A stretch of 64,000 nucleotides of DNA, taken from Austropuccinia psidii (lineage: Eukaryota; Basidiomycota; Pucciniomycetes; Pucciniales; Sphaerophragmiaceae). Below the pieces are notes generated by a model. That model was not told the origin of the DNA and made no database searches. It saw only the letters and a program-made list of their open reading frames with translations. The DNA lies in NCBI GenBank assembly GCA_023105745.1, contig JALGQZ010000001.1, positions 55,188,937 through 55,252,936 on the forward strand, written 5' to 3'. Within the stretch, counting starts at the first letter, position 1. Every line of letters begins with the position of its first letter. Below, piece after piece: positions 46,583 through 59,563 of this stretch. The translations under genes and the position numbers were made by a program.

Positions 46583-49565
46583 ATATTGATCCAACATACT
46601 ACAGCTAATCAGGTGTCTTATCTTGAAAAATACAGACAATAAATTCAAGATTTTTATAAATAAAATCAGTGCTTTAAAGTCATTATCTGGAAGATTTGAG
46701 CCTCTCTATTGTGAGGGTGTTTATTATTTCTTCATTTCTTTCATGAGATTTTGAATTTTATCATGGGATAGATTATGTTGGGAAGCTCAATAAATATTCC
46801 TTCCTGAGTTCTTTCTGATCAAGAATGAATATATTATATGAGAAATCAAAACCAATCCTTATTCTTTATTGAATTATTGAGATGTAATTAATTGGTAAGC
46901 TCTTAGAGATCTTATATAAAGCTCATATCTTCTGAAATATCTATACATCCACCTAAATATATATGTCTTGGTAACTATAACCTTTTTTCTCCTTCTTTTA
47001 GACATATCCTATAATTACTATATGTTGTGGCATATTTCTGTGATAATTGCTCTCCATTTTCAAGGCACAAAATGACAGGAAGAGTTGGGTACAAAATGAA
47101 GCATGAATCAAAAATAGTTAGGGAAATTAAAAAGAGCTTTTTCAAAGACATATTTTAATAAATAGAATATTTTAATTATTCCTGTCTTGTAATACTTCTT
47201 CACTTTTTATTGGAAAATTGTTTTTTCTTTATGCAAGTATACCATTTGAAATATAATGAAAAATAATATTAAATTTGATTTATATTTATTTAGTTTAATA
47301 TATAAAACTTAAAAAATCTCACTTATCCCATTTCTTTTTCTTTCTTTAATCTGATTAAGAGGCTATTTTCTCTAGATAACATGTGTAGCTTGAGCATAAA
47401 GGTTTGGCCTACTGTTGGATTATCACAAAACATATTTCAAACTAACATGAAGAATTTTCCCATCAAAGAAAAAGGTCCTCCATCAGTCAAGATCAAAAAT
47501 ATAAGCTTAAATTGTATTGATTCACCTGAAAAGACTACATTGAGCTCATACTTAACTTCAATTCATCTTTCTGATTAATTATATAAGAGAAACTTTCTTC
47601 TTTTGTTAATTTAATTTCAATATTGGTAATTGAGTTTTAACATAAGTCAATGGATAATAGTTTTTTTTCTCTAAAATATGGATATATCATAAAAGCTCTT
47701 TCAATGATAATAGGATTTTCAACTTCAGTGATTTCCATAGATAGTATTTTTATAGTTTCCAATTATTCTCTTCATTTCAATAAAACCCACAATTTTCAAT
47801 CATATTTATCTAGTCTTAAAGTTATATAGTTATTATTCATGCTCGAATATTCTATCTTTATCAAGAGGGAAAAGAAAATTGAAAATATCTGAGATAAAAA
47901 TATAATCTATTGAAATATTCCAAATATTTAAATAGAAGAAATTTCCCTCAAAATGAAATTTCAGGTGTTTACAAATGAACCCTGTAGAGTCTTGGATTAT
48001 CTAAGAAATTAAAATAGGAAATGAATTGATTTGATCTTTTCAACAATCTATGAAATCTATATCAGATCCAATGAAATATATAAACTTATGTTAAAAGTGT
48101 AAAAATAACAATAAAAATCAAATACTTTTTGTGTATTGAAATATTGTTGTGGAAAGGTTTATTTTACTTAAAAAGATTAGATTTAAAATTCCAAGTATAT
48201 ATCAATATTTGAATGTATTTAATGATTCTTCAGGTATAATAAAGGCTTCTATTTGAGGTTTTTGATTCCTTAATTCCATCCTTCTCATTACAAAGACACT
48301 AAATATGAAAAATGCCTCAAATTTGTTTCAATAATTAACTGGAGGTTTTTTAAATTTAACTTATTTGAATCCATATTATAAAAAGATTCTCAATTCAATA
48401 ATCAATTTTTTAGATTCATAATTCCTTAAAGAGTCATTTTAAATATCTCGTTTTCCTGAAAAACGTTTTAAGCTAAAGGTTTGTGGCTCATTCATACACT
48501 TAAATCATTTCTATACTTGATTGTTTCATGACTGAGGCATTATAAAAAGGGATTTTTTTCCCCACTTTTGAAGAATATTGTTTATAAAGCTTCTCAAAAG
48601 ACTCATTAATATGTTATAGTCCAACTCATAATCAAAAACCTTTATATAATTGGTAAATATTTGTCTTTTACAAGCTTGCTTTTTGATTTTTTTGAAGGTA
48701 TTCCATCAATTATAATTTAAAATTACCAACATGTTTCAAATTCTCATTTCCTTCTTTTATTATATGAAACTCTGAATTATTTATGCTTAAATCCTAATGA
48801 AGATACTTTGCTCAAGTTTTTTTTTGTGAAATTCAGAAAATACTTCAAATGATATGATTCTAAAATTATAAAATACAAAACTAAATAGAATTTATTTCAA
48901 AGGTCAATAATGGGGTTTGTTTAATTTTGAATACATTTTTTTTCTTTGAGATTATTATTTTTATCAAACAAATTTCTTAATAATTAAGGACTTTTTTAGA
49001 AGCATGTAAGGGGCTTCCTGGACCCATTTTTCAATTAAAAAACCACAAAATTAACGTGAATTGGGAAAAAAACCTGCCAAAATTCCCCAAAATGATTCCC
49101 AGACGCATTTTTCTCACGCCTTTTTTTCACATCTCCCAAATAATCCACATTATCCCCCCAAACAAATGTAGTTTTCAAAAACACCATTTCAAACCCAATT
49201 TTTCAAAGCCTCCAAAGACTGAATTTTCCTCCAAACCATCAAAATTTAACTGTTTTCCCTTTTCTCTTCTATTAATAATAAGTTTGAATCACTTCATTTG
49301 ATGTTTCACACCTTTTATCCCCTCTTTTTCATATTTTGAAAGGTTCTTTCCTCATTCCAAATCCCCAAATCCCCCTTTTTCCCTTTATTATATTCATACA
49401 ACTTTTTACCTAAAAAATGCTTCAACCCCCCACTTAAGGCAAATCTCAGACCCTTGATCCTCGTTTGAAGAATGTTCATAATGTTTCCAGGGCAAAGGAT
49501 GCTTTTTCTACCTTGAGGTCCAATGTTACCTACAGCTAAATTGAAGTAGGTTGTGACAGGCCTGG
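46583..49565. other. AT-rich spacer ending in a C-rich block
   Basis: Separates elements B and C. No gene is recognised up to about 49000. From 49010 to 49440 the plus strand is strikingly C- and pyrimidine-rich (many CCC/CCCC runs), and 49440-49565 is richer in GC with short open frames on both strands. This resembles a promoter/5'-end region more than the rest, and element C is inserted at its edge, but I cannot name a gene. Confidence 0.5.
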
Positions 49566-51529
49566 TGTAAGGTTTGACTATGAAACAATAAGTAAGAATT
49601 ACTAATATTTTACTTATTGTACTATGAATTTCCTTATAAATAAAATAAATAAGATAAAAATAATTATAATAATAAAGAATTATTATGATTATGGCGTAAA
49701 AATAATTATATTATTAAATAAATATAATAATATAGCTTATATTATAAAAAAATAATATAATATAATTAATAAATTAAAAAGCACTTTATCATTGTTACCA
49801 ACAAATAATAAAGGAATAAAAAATTGTTTTTTATTAATTAAAAACAAACAATACCAATAATATTACTAATATTGAAGTTCTAAATTAATATAAATACTAT
49901 TTATATTAATTATGAAATTATTAAAGTAATAATAGGGAAAAATTATTATAATAAGAGAAATAACCTACTTTTAATACTTAATATAATAATTTTGAATAAT
50001 TTCACGCCAAAAAATGTAAATAAAACTTTTTTAAATTGTATTTAAAATGAAATTTAGGAGAAATTATAATTCATCTTGGTTTTACGTGGAATTGAGGTTT
50101 TTAAGTGAAGTTTAAACAAAACAATTGAATGGTTGAAATAATCATGTCAAGAATGATGATTATGATAAGGATAATCTTTTTTCTTTGATAATATAAGAGT
50201 TTTATATATAAAGAATAAATAAATTGCCTTTTTTGTTCTAATTATTTGGTGTTTTGTAAGCGTCTGAGGGGAAAACAGAGTAAAAAGAGCTCTATTTATA
50301 GTAAATACCTCCCTCCAAGAGTCCATCAGGCTTCTAGTAGGAGTTTACTGATGCGTTCTACTAAAATTGATCAATAGCTTAAGGTTTGGTGATGATTCCA
50401 TCATGATCAGACCATCTTACCTCATAATTACGCCATTATTTAGAGTTATCACTATAACTATAGGTTTGATGACATCTTAGGCTTGGAAGAAGCCTAAAAT
50501 TTGTGGATTTTATTAGTATTAATCATAATACAATAGTATTCACCAGTTGTATCACTTATCTGACTGTTAAACATGAAATAAGATTACAGTGAGTGATCTT
50601 AAATGATCAAATTTAAGCTTAAGCTTTGATAATTGATAGCTTTCAATTTATACACGCTACAAATATTGTGATAGTAGATTCTGATAGCTTGGCATGTCCC
50701 TATTACACTTCCAAAAGCATTCCATTACATCATCAAAACTCTATCTTTTATGATTTGTCTTGTAACTCATCTTTTCTGTCGAAATCTAATATTTTAAACT
50801 TCAAACCATGATTTCAAGGGGTTATACCTTGAATATTGTAATACGAAATATGTCATTCTTCACGAATGAGCTAGTATAATCTGACTGTCTACGTTTTTCC
50901 AAGTTTGGACCACTTTCACAACAAAGTGGTCAACAGCTCTATTGATTTTAATCAATAATCCATTACAGTTTTGAACCTTGTTTATAGCTCATGAAATAAA
51001 GTTCTCTTTTGTGTTCCTACAGTAATTATGTGGTGAATTCATTTTTGGTTTATCACTCTATCATGTATATTTCAAAAGATATTAGCTAAATTCCTTGAAT
51101 ATATGCGTTGACAAAAAAAGTGCATATATTCAGCCTAACTCCTTAAGTATTGACTTTGGAGATTAGGTTCTTAATTGTTTTATGTGTAGAGGTTTATGGG
51201 AAACCAATGGCACAATTCATTTCACATGTTGCTTCATTGGTATTTGAAATAATTAAGGATTCATGTTTTTTATAAGGTGTTATTACTTATAACTCATTAA
51301 ATATTGACTTTACAGATATGCCATAAAAATGGTATATGTGTATTTTACCATGAGGAATCCAATGGTGTAATTTATTTCAAATGTTTATTAATTGGCTTTT
51401 ATGTTAAACCAAATTTTATGCCTATTTGTGGTAGTTTTGTAGCTTCAAGGTAATTATTTTTAAGGTATAATTATTTTAAATATTTCTTGTGACCTTTTTG
51501 GGTATGTGGTCATCTCTCAAAGGTTCACA
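49566..51529 (-). repeat. 3' LTR of element C
   Basis: On the plus strand it begins TGTAAGGTTTGACTATG and ends GGTTCACA, the complement of TGTGAACC...CCTTACA. The TATA box complement TATTTATA is at 50293-50300. Confidence 0.92.
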
Positions 51530-51541
51530 TTCCCTGCCACC
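51530..51541 (-). promoter_or_regulatory. Candidate polypurine tract, element C
   Basis: GGTGGCAGGGAA on the minus strand, directly before the 3' LTR. Confidence 0.55.
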
Positions 51542-51647
51542 AAAAAGTATTGTACTAGAATCTGATATGTGTAATTAGGGTATCATCCACTGTCCTACCT
51601 CTTCAATAGACGTTGTTAGTCTTGAAGCTCAATAATGCTTGATTTTT

Positions 51648-53215
51648 CTATTCTTTAGGTTTTCTTTCATGTCTGAACCTTCTTAGTAGTTTATCAGCAT
51701 TCGTTATATCTTCCTCAAGTAGACATTCATCCTCTTGAGTTAAATTTCTATACCTTACAAGGTATTCTCTTTCTTTTTTGTTTCTTGTCTTTCTTTCTTG
51801 AAGGACTTTCAAAATTTTCTTTTCCTCTCCTTCTTTCAAGGGGGGTTTTATTTCTTAGTGGGAATAGTTCCTTATCAATTGAGCTTTCAGGTTTTATCAG
51901 ACTTACAGGGAAAGTTGGGTGTTTGCTCATTAATTCACCTGTGAGTTCCAATTGCACAGCATTGGGTCCATGAAGTGCTTTTATCATAAATGGTCTTGCA
52001 AAGGAATGTTTTAATTCCTTTGGGCATTTTATGTTATTAAAATTAAGGGTTGATACTAGGACCAAGTCTCCTATTTTTAAGTCAGGTGGTTTATGACTTT
52101 TATCCCATCTTTTGTTTGCATATTTGAGAGAATCTGGCATACATCTGTTTGCATGGTGTCTTGGTTTGTTAAGCATTATCTTAAAACTGCTTGCTGTTGG
52201 ATGTATATCCACTAAGTCCTTTTTGACGGTATCATAAGGATGTCTTGGATTCCAACCTTTTTCTAGCATTGCTGGTGTTTTGCCAGTAGAAGAATGGATT
52301 GATGTTTTATATGCCAGTTCAACGGCTGGTATTAGTGTACACCAATCATGGGTAAAACCATAAGAATCTTTGAATTTTAGTCCATAAGCACATGATATTG
52401 TGATCATGTCCCCCAAGTTTTGTATCATTCTTTCTGCTAAACCATCAGTTTGAGGATGGTAAGCTTTTGAGAATAATTACTTTGTCCCAAACAAGTTATG
52501 GAGATTTTTCCATAATGCTGATGATACTAGGACCAAGTCTCCTATTTTGAAGTCAGGTGGTTTATGACTTTTATCCCATCTTTCCTTTGCATATTTGAAA
52601 GAATCTTGCATACATCTGTTTGCATGGTGTCTTGCTTTGTCAAGAATTATCTTAAAGCTGCTTGCTGTTGGATGTATATCCACAAAGTCCTTTTTGAGGC
52701 TATCATAAGGAACTCTTGGATTCCAACCTTTTTCTAGCATTTGTGGTGTTTTGCCAGTGGAAGAATGGATTGATGTTTTATATTCCAGTTCAACAGCTGG
52801 TATTAGTGTACACCAATCATGGGTAAAACCATCAGAATCTTTGAATTCTAGCCCATAAGCACAGAATCTTCTGATCATGTCTCCCAAGGTTTGTATCATT
52901 CTTTCTGCTATACCATCAGTTTGAGGATGGTAAGCGGTTTAGAATGATAACTTTGTCCCAAACAAGTGATGGAGATTTGTCCATAATGCTGAAGTGAATT
53001 TTGGGTCTCTGTCACTTATGATATTATGGAATAAGCCTGTGTGGCTAATGACTTTATTCCATATCATTATGGCTGTCTCCATAGCTGTGTAATCTTTGTG
53101 ACATGGTAGGAACATGGGAGTTTTGCTATACCTGTCAACTAATACTAGGCATGCATTATAGCTTCTGTCTCCTCTTGGAGGTAATGCTGTTACCCAATCC
53201 ATAGGAACTATTTCC
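51648..53215 (-). pseudogene. Element C integrase with internal duplication, and chromodomain
   Basis: Integrase begins in the preceding zinc module and enters the core with MDWVTALPPRGDRS and SDRDPKFTSALWTN. It continues through a first copy (YHPQTDGIAERM, MIRRFCAYGLEFKDSDGF, GDLVLVS). It then jumps back at about 52522 to SALWKNLHNLFGTK and repeats with a different version (MITISCAYGLKFKDSYGF). The offset between copies is 471 bp. The second version is almost identical to B (226-codon frame 52428-51748) and shares B's stop after GTK. The chromodomain tail (51839-51648) reads REYLVRYRNLTQEDE, again offset by one frame at a G6/C6 run. Confidence 0.87.
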
Positions 53216-55141
53216 TAAGGGGATTTTGGTTCTTGGATTTGGATAATCCTTCCAAATTTCTTTCCTGTGGCTCTGTTGGCTTTTTGACATCTGGAACAGG
53301 TTTGGCAGTATTCTCCAACAGCTTTCTTCCAATTTGGCCACCAAGAGCAGGTTTTCACCCTTTCTAGTGTTTTATCTTCTGAGAGTTGTCCAGCTGCAAC
53401 AATATCATGACACTCATGTAAAATATTATTTATTAGTGTTCTATCTGTTAAGTTCATAACACATGTGTGTTTTGTTCCATGGTGAAGAATTCCATCAAGG
53501 AGGTGGAATCTTCCTTCATCATATGCCTTTTTCCATGTTTCATCTAATTTTGATGAAAGTGATGGATCTTTGCAGTCTTTCATGAAACGTTGGCTTAAGA
53601 TATGGCAATTCATGTCTATCTTATAGATTTCTTTTGCTTGGTTAAAAATTATGTGCCAATGTCTGTAACACAAATCCCTTCTATATGGTGCTCTTCCTGT
53701 GGCACCCATGCTGGATTGTCAGGGGTATTTGCTAGAGCCCATCTGCTAAGACCATCTGCAATTTTATGAATATTACCAGATTTATGAACAATAGTCATAT
53801 TTCCTCTATATTCTTGGATAGCAATCTGCCATCTAAGCATATGTCTATTTGGAGTCTTCATATTTAATAGAGATTTTACAGAATGACAGTCTGTAATCAC
53901 ATCAAATACTGTTCCATCCAAGTAAGAATGTAATTTTTCTAAAGCCCACACTAAGCAGAGGCATTCCATTTGGCTTGCTCCATATCTTGACGCTGTTGGC
54001 TTTATCAGTCTTGAAATAAAACAAATTGGTCCTTCCACTGGTTTATCATTGATAATTTGTGTCTGGTGTAGTACAGCACCTAGTCCTTCTCCACAAGAAT
54101 CAATGTAAAGCTTAAAGGGTAGTTTCCAATCTGGCATTAGAAGAAATGGGGCATTTGTTAAGGAATTTTTCAATTCTTCATATGTCTTGACTCTTCTGTC
54201 ATTTTATAGACTGTTTGTTGGTCAAATAGTTCATACAAGGATTTGGCACTTTCTGCAAAGTTCTTTATATGCTGTCTATAGTAACCAGCAAAATCCTAGA
54301 AATGATTGAATTTCTTTTTTGGCTTGAGGCATTGGCTTGAGTAGTACTGCTGCTACTTTATTTTTGTCTATGCCTAGACTAAGTCCAGATACAACATGTC
54401 CTAGTGCTTTTATTTCACTATATGCAAATGACACTTTTTCAAGGAAATTTTCATATTAACTTGCACTATTTTTTGTAGTACCCTTTCTAGTCTTGTAAGG
54501 TGATTTTCCCAAGTTTCTGAGCAAACTTTGATATCATCAATATAGATAGTTAACCATCCTGCTGATGATTCTTCATGAAATATGGTATTCATCATCCTTT
54601 GATAATGGGAAGGTGCATTTTTTGTACCAAATGGCATTCTTGAATATTCAAAAATCCAACAGTGGACTATTATCCTTAGTAGCTTCTTGGCATTGTCTGT
54701 TAAGACATTTTGATGGAAACCCATTAAAGCATCCATGGCTGTAATGAACTTAGCTTGTGACAATTGTGTCAATGTCTCATGGATTCTGGGTATTGTATAT
54801 CTGTCTGTAATGGTATAGGTGTCCAGGGCTCTGAAGTCTCCTACCATTCTTGATTTTCCATTATGCCAAGTTATAATGACAAGTGTAGTGACCTCTACCT
54901 GTTCATTATGTCCCACTTTTCTTAATACTCCAAGGTCCATTAATTTTTTAATGTGTACCTCCAAGGCTTCTCTAGCCCTTGGACTAGCTGGGTAAGCAGC
55001 TCTCCTCAGTAAAGGTGGGTAAGGTTTTTCCACATTAAGAATTATATCCACCTCATGCCCAATTATGGCACCTAGTGGCTCTTGATCAGTTGCAAAGGCA
55101 TTTTTGTACTTAAATAAGAGGTCAATCAATTTTTCTTTCAT
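53216..55141 (-). pseudogene. Element C reverse transcriptase, RNase H and integrase zinc module
   Basis: RT is open from 55141 to 54410 (243 codons): LRRAAYPASPRAREALE, FRALDTYTITDRYTI, RMPFGTKNAPSHYQRMMNTI and catalytic YIDDIKVC. A frame break near 54420 and further changes up to 54180 separate the connection ([15 protein letters not shown]). RNase H is open from 54173 to 53649: [50 protein letters not shown]. The linker and the zinc module with CQTCSRCQKANRA follow in frame 53709-53215. This is the least damaged pol of the B/C family here. Confidence 0.88.
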
Positions 55142-55150
55142 TTTTTCTGT

Positions 55151-57899
55151 TCATTCTTGATTCAATTCTGCCTCTTTGTGTTGTTCAGATATGAAAAGTC
55201 CCTTTTCAGCACTTTTCTCTTCATTTGTAATAACTGTAATTTGTTTTTTGTTATTTAAGAAGCCAAACCTTTGTCTTTTGTTGTCTCCTATGGTAAAATA
55301 TCTATCTTTTTGGTTAGAGATATCTATACCATAAATTGACAAGTAGTCATTTCCAAGTATGAAGTGATTACTAGTAAAGTTGTCCATTACTGAAAACTCT
55401 ACTTTAATTCTGACACATTGTGAGGGATGAGGAAAAATGAGTGTTAAATCAATTATTCCAAGGGGCTTCATGCTCTCACTTGCACTACTAAATTTGACAC
55501 CTTGTATTGGCATAAGTCTTTCTTGCCAATCTGGAATAATGGTTTTTGGAATAACTTTTACCAACACAGGTACAATATGCTCCTGTATCCAAGCTCACTT
55601 TTCCTTCTTTGTTATCAACCATAACAATACTTATACTTGATTTTCCAGCTGTATATCCCATTCCTTTTTCAGGTTTGGTTCTGTACATTTTGGCATCTTG
55701 TATATTTTTCAGGTTTGTGTCAGATGTTCTAACTTGTGTTAAGTTTGGGTTAACATCTAGTACTTCATAAATTATATCAATATTATTAATTTATGCATTA
55801 ATTATATTGATTTCATCACTTTCAGAACTTTCTGACTCTTCTGTTTCTTTCTCAGAGTAAGATTCCTTCTCTTTGTCATTGTGGTTTTCTGTTTCCACAA
55901 TTTCATTAATCTTTGCCTTTTTGAGACAGTTATTGGCTAAGTCTCCAATACCTCCACATTTATGGCATTTTCTTTGCTCATTATTGTTGGATATATTGGG
56001 CTTGAAAGCTTCTTTTGATATATCATTTTTGTTAAATGGATTATTTGGACTTTTAATGTCCAATTTCTTCCAAGTTCTGCCAATTTTTGTTCTTGTCACT
56101 ATTTCCTCTAGTGCATTTATATACTCCTTTATGGAGCATGGTTCTATACACCTGCTTCTTAGGGCATGTTCTAGCTCTCTTCCCCATTTCTTAAGTATTT
56201 TCATGTGCACCATCTTTTGTGACATTTCTGGGTACAGTGAATTTAGTCTTTCAACTTGTTTTAAGAACCAGGTTAAAGGTTTGTCTTTGTCTGGGTCAAA
56301 GAAAGAATTTTCAAATGCATTCTCTATCTTGTACCTCCAGGCATCATTAGCCGACTTGGTGATTATTTCTTGTTTCCACCAAGACCAGGTGTTTTTGCCA
56401 TTTGTTTGTCTTATTCCATAATACCATCTTTTTGCAGATTTTTCAAACAATGAATGTAATCTTGCAGTAATTAATTCATCTGGTATGGCATAATCTTCTT
56501 GTCACATGTCAATTGTTTCAATAAATGACATGTGGTCATATTCACCTTCTCCTGTGAATGTTGGCCATTCTTTTAATTGAGGTACTTCTTTCATTAAGAC
56601 TTGGTTATTGCCTTGGTGACTTAAGTCTGTTATGAATGGATTTGTTAATTCCTCTTTTGGTTTAACAGGGCTTCTTATGTGAGAAAATGGGGTTGATAAC
56701 TTTGGCATATTTGAGTTAGCCTCATTAATGTTATCCATTTTTTCAGTGATAAGCCTTATTTCACTTTGAATGTCATCTTTCAGATGCATTCTTGCTTCAT
56801 CACCTTTTTCCACATGGTCCAAAAGTAATTTTTGGTGTGATGAAGTTTTTTCTTCGAGTTTTTCTACAGAAATACTTATTTTGTTTAGTTTTTCTGTAAG
56901 ATTGTCAATACTCACATCATAATTGATTGTCAAAGCTTTATCTTTGATATCTTTTATGTATTTATACAATTCTTGTTGTCCTTGTATTAATTTTTGATTG
57001 TTGTCAATTAAAATCTTTGGTTTATTATTTTCAAAAATAAACTTAATGTTGTCAATTTCTTTTTCATTTTGTACAACAATATTTGTTGAAGAAGATAAGT
57101 TATTGTTTATTTCTTGTAATGATAATAAACTGTTTTTAATTTCTTTTAGAGGTAATATACTATTTTTAATTCCTGTTACAGTATTTACAACATCTTTGGA
57201 CCAGATTTTTTCTTTGGGAAATGAGGTTGTCTCATTCTTTGTTCTTGCTTGTCCTTCACTTCCATCAAGGTTCTGGCCATGTTGAAAACATTTTCCATGG
57301 CATCCTTGTGGATTTTTGGAATCCTGTAGCTTGGGGAATATGGTTTTCTCCAATTCTTTTTCTTGTTATTCTTCCCTCCTTGGGGTAGTGGGTTGGCTTG
57401 GGGCTTTGTGGTAGAAACTACTGGGGCTTCTTCCTGGGTTGCCTCCTTCTTTTTGGCATGGTACTCCTTGATCCTTTTGATTTGAGGTTTGGATGATAGT
57501 GGATTTCATCCATTGGAGTATCTCACTATTTCCTCCTCTTTGAGGAACTTTTTCAGGATGTGCAAGGAGTTCATCACTCCTTGGTGTATTTGAGGCAACA
57601 TGTCCCAGTCCTTGTCTTTGTACACTGTGTAGTAATCTTTGTACTGGCTCATGTAATTGTCTATTTGATCTCTTTGAATGTGATTTGTACCTGTTTGAGT
57701 TACTCATACTCAGTTCTAACTCTGGTTCAGATATCATGGGCATTTCTGGGACTTGCGTTTGGGATAAGGCACTTCCTTGTGTGGATTCTGTTCCACTGGG
57801 GATATTGCCCTTCCTTTGCCCTTTTGAGGAATCAATTCTAACTTTGAGTCCAGCTCCATCTGATTGAATGGAGTATTGGGAGCCTCTTCTGGTGGTAAT
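55151..57899 (-). pseudogene. Element C Gag (frame G) and protease
   Basis: Frame G lacks its start: the ATG of B is ATT here. It reads TTRRGSQYSIQSDGAGL, continues to 57366 where a TAA interrupts, then 57353-56502 with a long heptad coiled coil, EWPTFTGEGEYDHMSFIETI, a TGA near 56501, and 56450-55791 with WFLKQVERLNSLYPEMSQK and zinc knuckle CHKCGGIGDLANNC (the usual His after GG-x-G is Asp, so metal binding is doubtful). An ochre stop (INA then TAA) precedes protease, which shows LDTGAYCTCVG and, after a frame change near 55560, LGNDYLSIYGIDI, ending at TGA 55151. Confidence 0.83.
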
Positions 57900-58140
57900 G
57901 TTTTAAGAAAAAATAAGAAATAAGAGAATTTCAGAACAGGAATCCTTCTTATGGCAATTTATACATGAGGTACTCATCATCAGAGTCCTGAATAGTGGGT
58001 CCTGGGAAGTCTAACTTCTTAGCTCTCTTTTTCTTAGTGATTATTGGTGTTGGATAACTTGGACAAGTTTCTTCCACCAATCTTTCAACAGTGGCTTGGT
58101 TTCCCTCTGTTGGATTGTCTCCAAATGCTAAAAAAGACAA
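57185..58140 (-). pseudogene. Element C spliced leader frame and overlapping frame X
   Basis: Exon 1 (to 57978) reads TKKKRAKKLDFPGPTIQDSD; the donor seen as GGTGAGT in B is GATGAGT here, so it is lost. The acceptor ACCACCAG (57889 side) leads to exon 2 (57888-57757, exactly 44 codons) reading EEAPNTPFNQMELDSKLELI. A GC donor (GCAAGT) and acceptor AAACAG would join exon 3 at 57690 in frame: HIQRDQIDNYMSQYKDYYTV, LPQIHQGVMNSLHILKKFL, then a TGA for the Trp of SNGW, RIKEYHAKKKEATQEE, SYRIPKIHKDAMENVFNMA, FPKK. Apart from that one stop, X is open from 57690 to 57185. It overlaps Gag frame G throughout. The protein is unknown to me. Confidence 0.6.
57212..57221 (-). promoter_or_regulatory. Candidate -1 frameshift site TTTCCCAAAG, element C
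   Basis: Plus-strand CTTTGGGAAA. On the minus strand it sits at the end of frame X in the same codon register as in element B and would move ribosomes into the Gag frame. Confidence 0.45.
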
Positions 58141-58599
58141 ATAAATATAAGTCTTTTATATAAGAAGTGTTATTGTTGGTACGATATGGAAATTTTCCAT
58201 GTAAAAATTGCTTTTATATCTTTTCAAAAAATAAATAAATAGAGAAATGAAATTAAAATGAATAAAAATAACTTTTTTATTGGTTTTTAATATTTTTTGA
58301 TATTTTTTATATTTTTATTTTTAAAGAATAAAATAAAAATGAATATGATTCTTTTTGAAATTAATTTATAATATAAAATTTTTTTTAATTTATGAAATAT
58401 CTTTCTTAATTACTAAAGTCACTCAAAGAAAGTTCTTGCAAGTCTAAGGATGTGGAAAACCCAGTGTAAGACAGTACAATTGCTTTCCAAATGCCTCAAT
58501 CGTATTTAAAATCAATAAAATATAAAATTATTATATAATTTTATTATTGGATAAACCCAATTTGAAATCTTTTCAAAGGTCTTTTAGAGTAAATATCAC

Positions 58600-58614
58600 G
58601 GCCAGGCCCCCAAA
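58600..58614 (-). promoter_or_regulatory. Candidate primer-binding site, element C
   Basis: TTTGGGGGCCTGGCC on the minus strand directly after the 5' LTR. The ATG that follows in A and B is GTG here. Confidence 0.6.
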
Positions 58615-59563
58615 TGTAAGGTTTTACTATGAAACAATAAGTAAGAATTACTAATATTTTACTTATTGTAATATGAATTTCCTTATAAATAAAATAAATA
58701 AGATAAAAAAAATTATAATAATAAATAATTATTATGATTATGGCATCAAAATAATTATATTATTAAATAGATATAATAATATAACTTATATTATAAGAAA
58801 AATAATATAATATATAAATATATTAATATAAGATAATTAATATATTTAAAATCCCTTTATTATTGTTACCAACAAACAATAAAGGCACAAGAAATTGTTT
58901 TTATTAATAAAAAACAATTAATAACAACAATATTACTAATATTAAAGTTATAAATTAATATACATACTATTTATATTAAATATAGAATTATTAAAGTAAT
59001 AATAGAGAAAAAGGATTATAATAAGAGAAATGACATAGTTTTAATACTTAATATAACAATTTTGAATAATTTCACGCCAAAAAATGTAAATACAGCTTAT
59101 TTAAATTGTATTTACAATGAAATTTAAGAGAAATTACAATTTATCTTGGTTTTACGTGGAATTGAGGTTTTTAAGTGAAATTTAAACAAAACGATTGAAT
59201 AATTGAAATAATCATGTCAAGAATGATGATTATTATAAGGATGATCTTTGTTCTTTGATAATATAAGAGTTTTAAATATAAAGAATAAAGAAATTACCTT
59301 TTTTGTTCTAATTATTTGGTGTTTTGTAAGCGTCTGAGGGGAAAACAGAGTAAAAAAAGCTCTATTTATAGTAAATACCTCCCTCCTGGAGTCCAAAAGG
59401 CTTCTAGTAGACATTTACCAATGCTTTCTACTAGAATTGATCAATAGTTTAAGGTTTGGTGATGATTACATCATGATCAAACCATCTTACCTCATAATTA
59501 CGCCATTATTTAGAGTTATTACTATAACTCTAAGTTTGAGGACATCATAGGCCTGGAAGAAGC
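58615..59563 (-). repeat. 5' LTR of element C, interrupted by element D
   Basis: Matches 49566-50493 of the left LTR and stops abruptly after GGAAGAAGC at 59563, where unrelated sequence (TGGAACAACC) begins. About 1 kb of the LTR is missing in the window and should lie beyond element D. The TATA complement is at 59363-59370. Confidence 0.88.

Larger units (their letters stand above)
49566..59563 (-). mobile_element. Element C: Ty3/Gypsy chromovirus-type element, minus strand
   Basis: A close relative of B in the opposite orientation. The 3' LTR is on the left (49566-51529); internal sequence runs 58614 down to 51530; the 5' LTR is on the right from 58615 but is cut at 59563 by element D. Domain order read on the minus strand: leader exon, overlapping X/G frames, gag coiled coil, zinc knuckle, protease, RT, RNase H, integrase (partly duplicated), chromodomain. 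The left flanking 5-mer is CCTGG; the partner should lie beyond D, outside the window. It carries no RT tandem array, so it shows the ancestral order for B. Confidence 0.94.

Noticed and set aside
49440..49565. Named host gene at the edge of element C
   Set aside because: Short frames on both strands look protein-like, but none matches a family I can name, so no gene is called.
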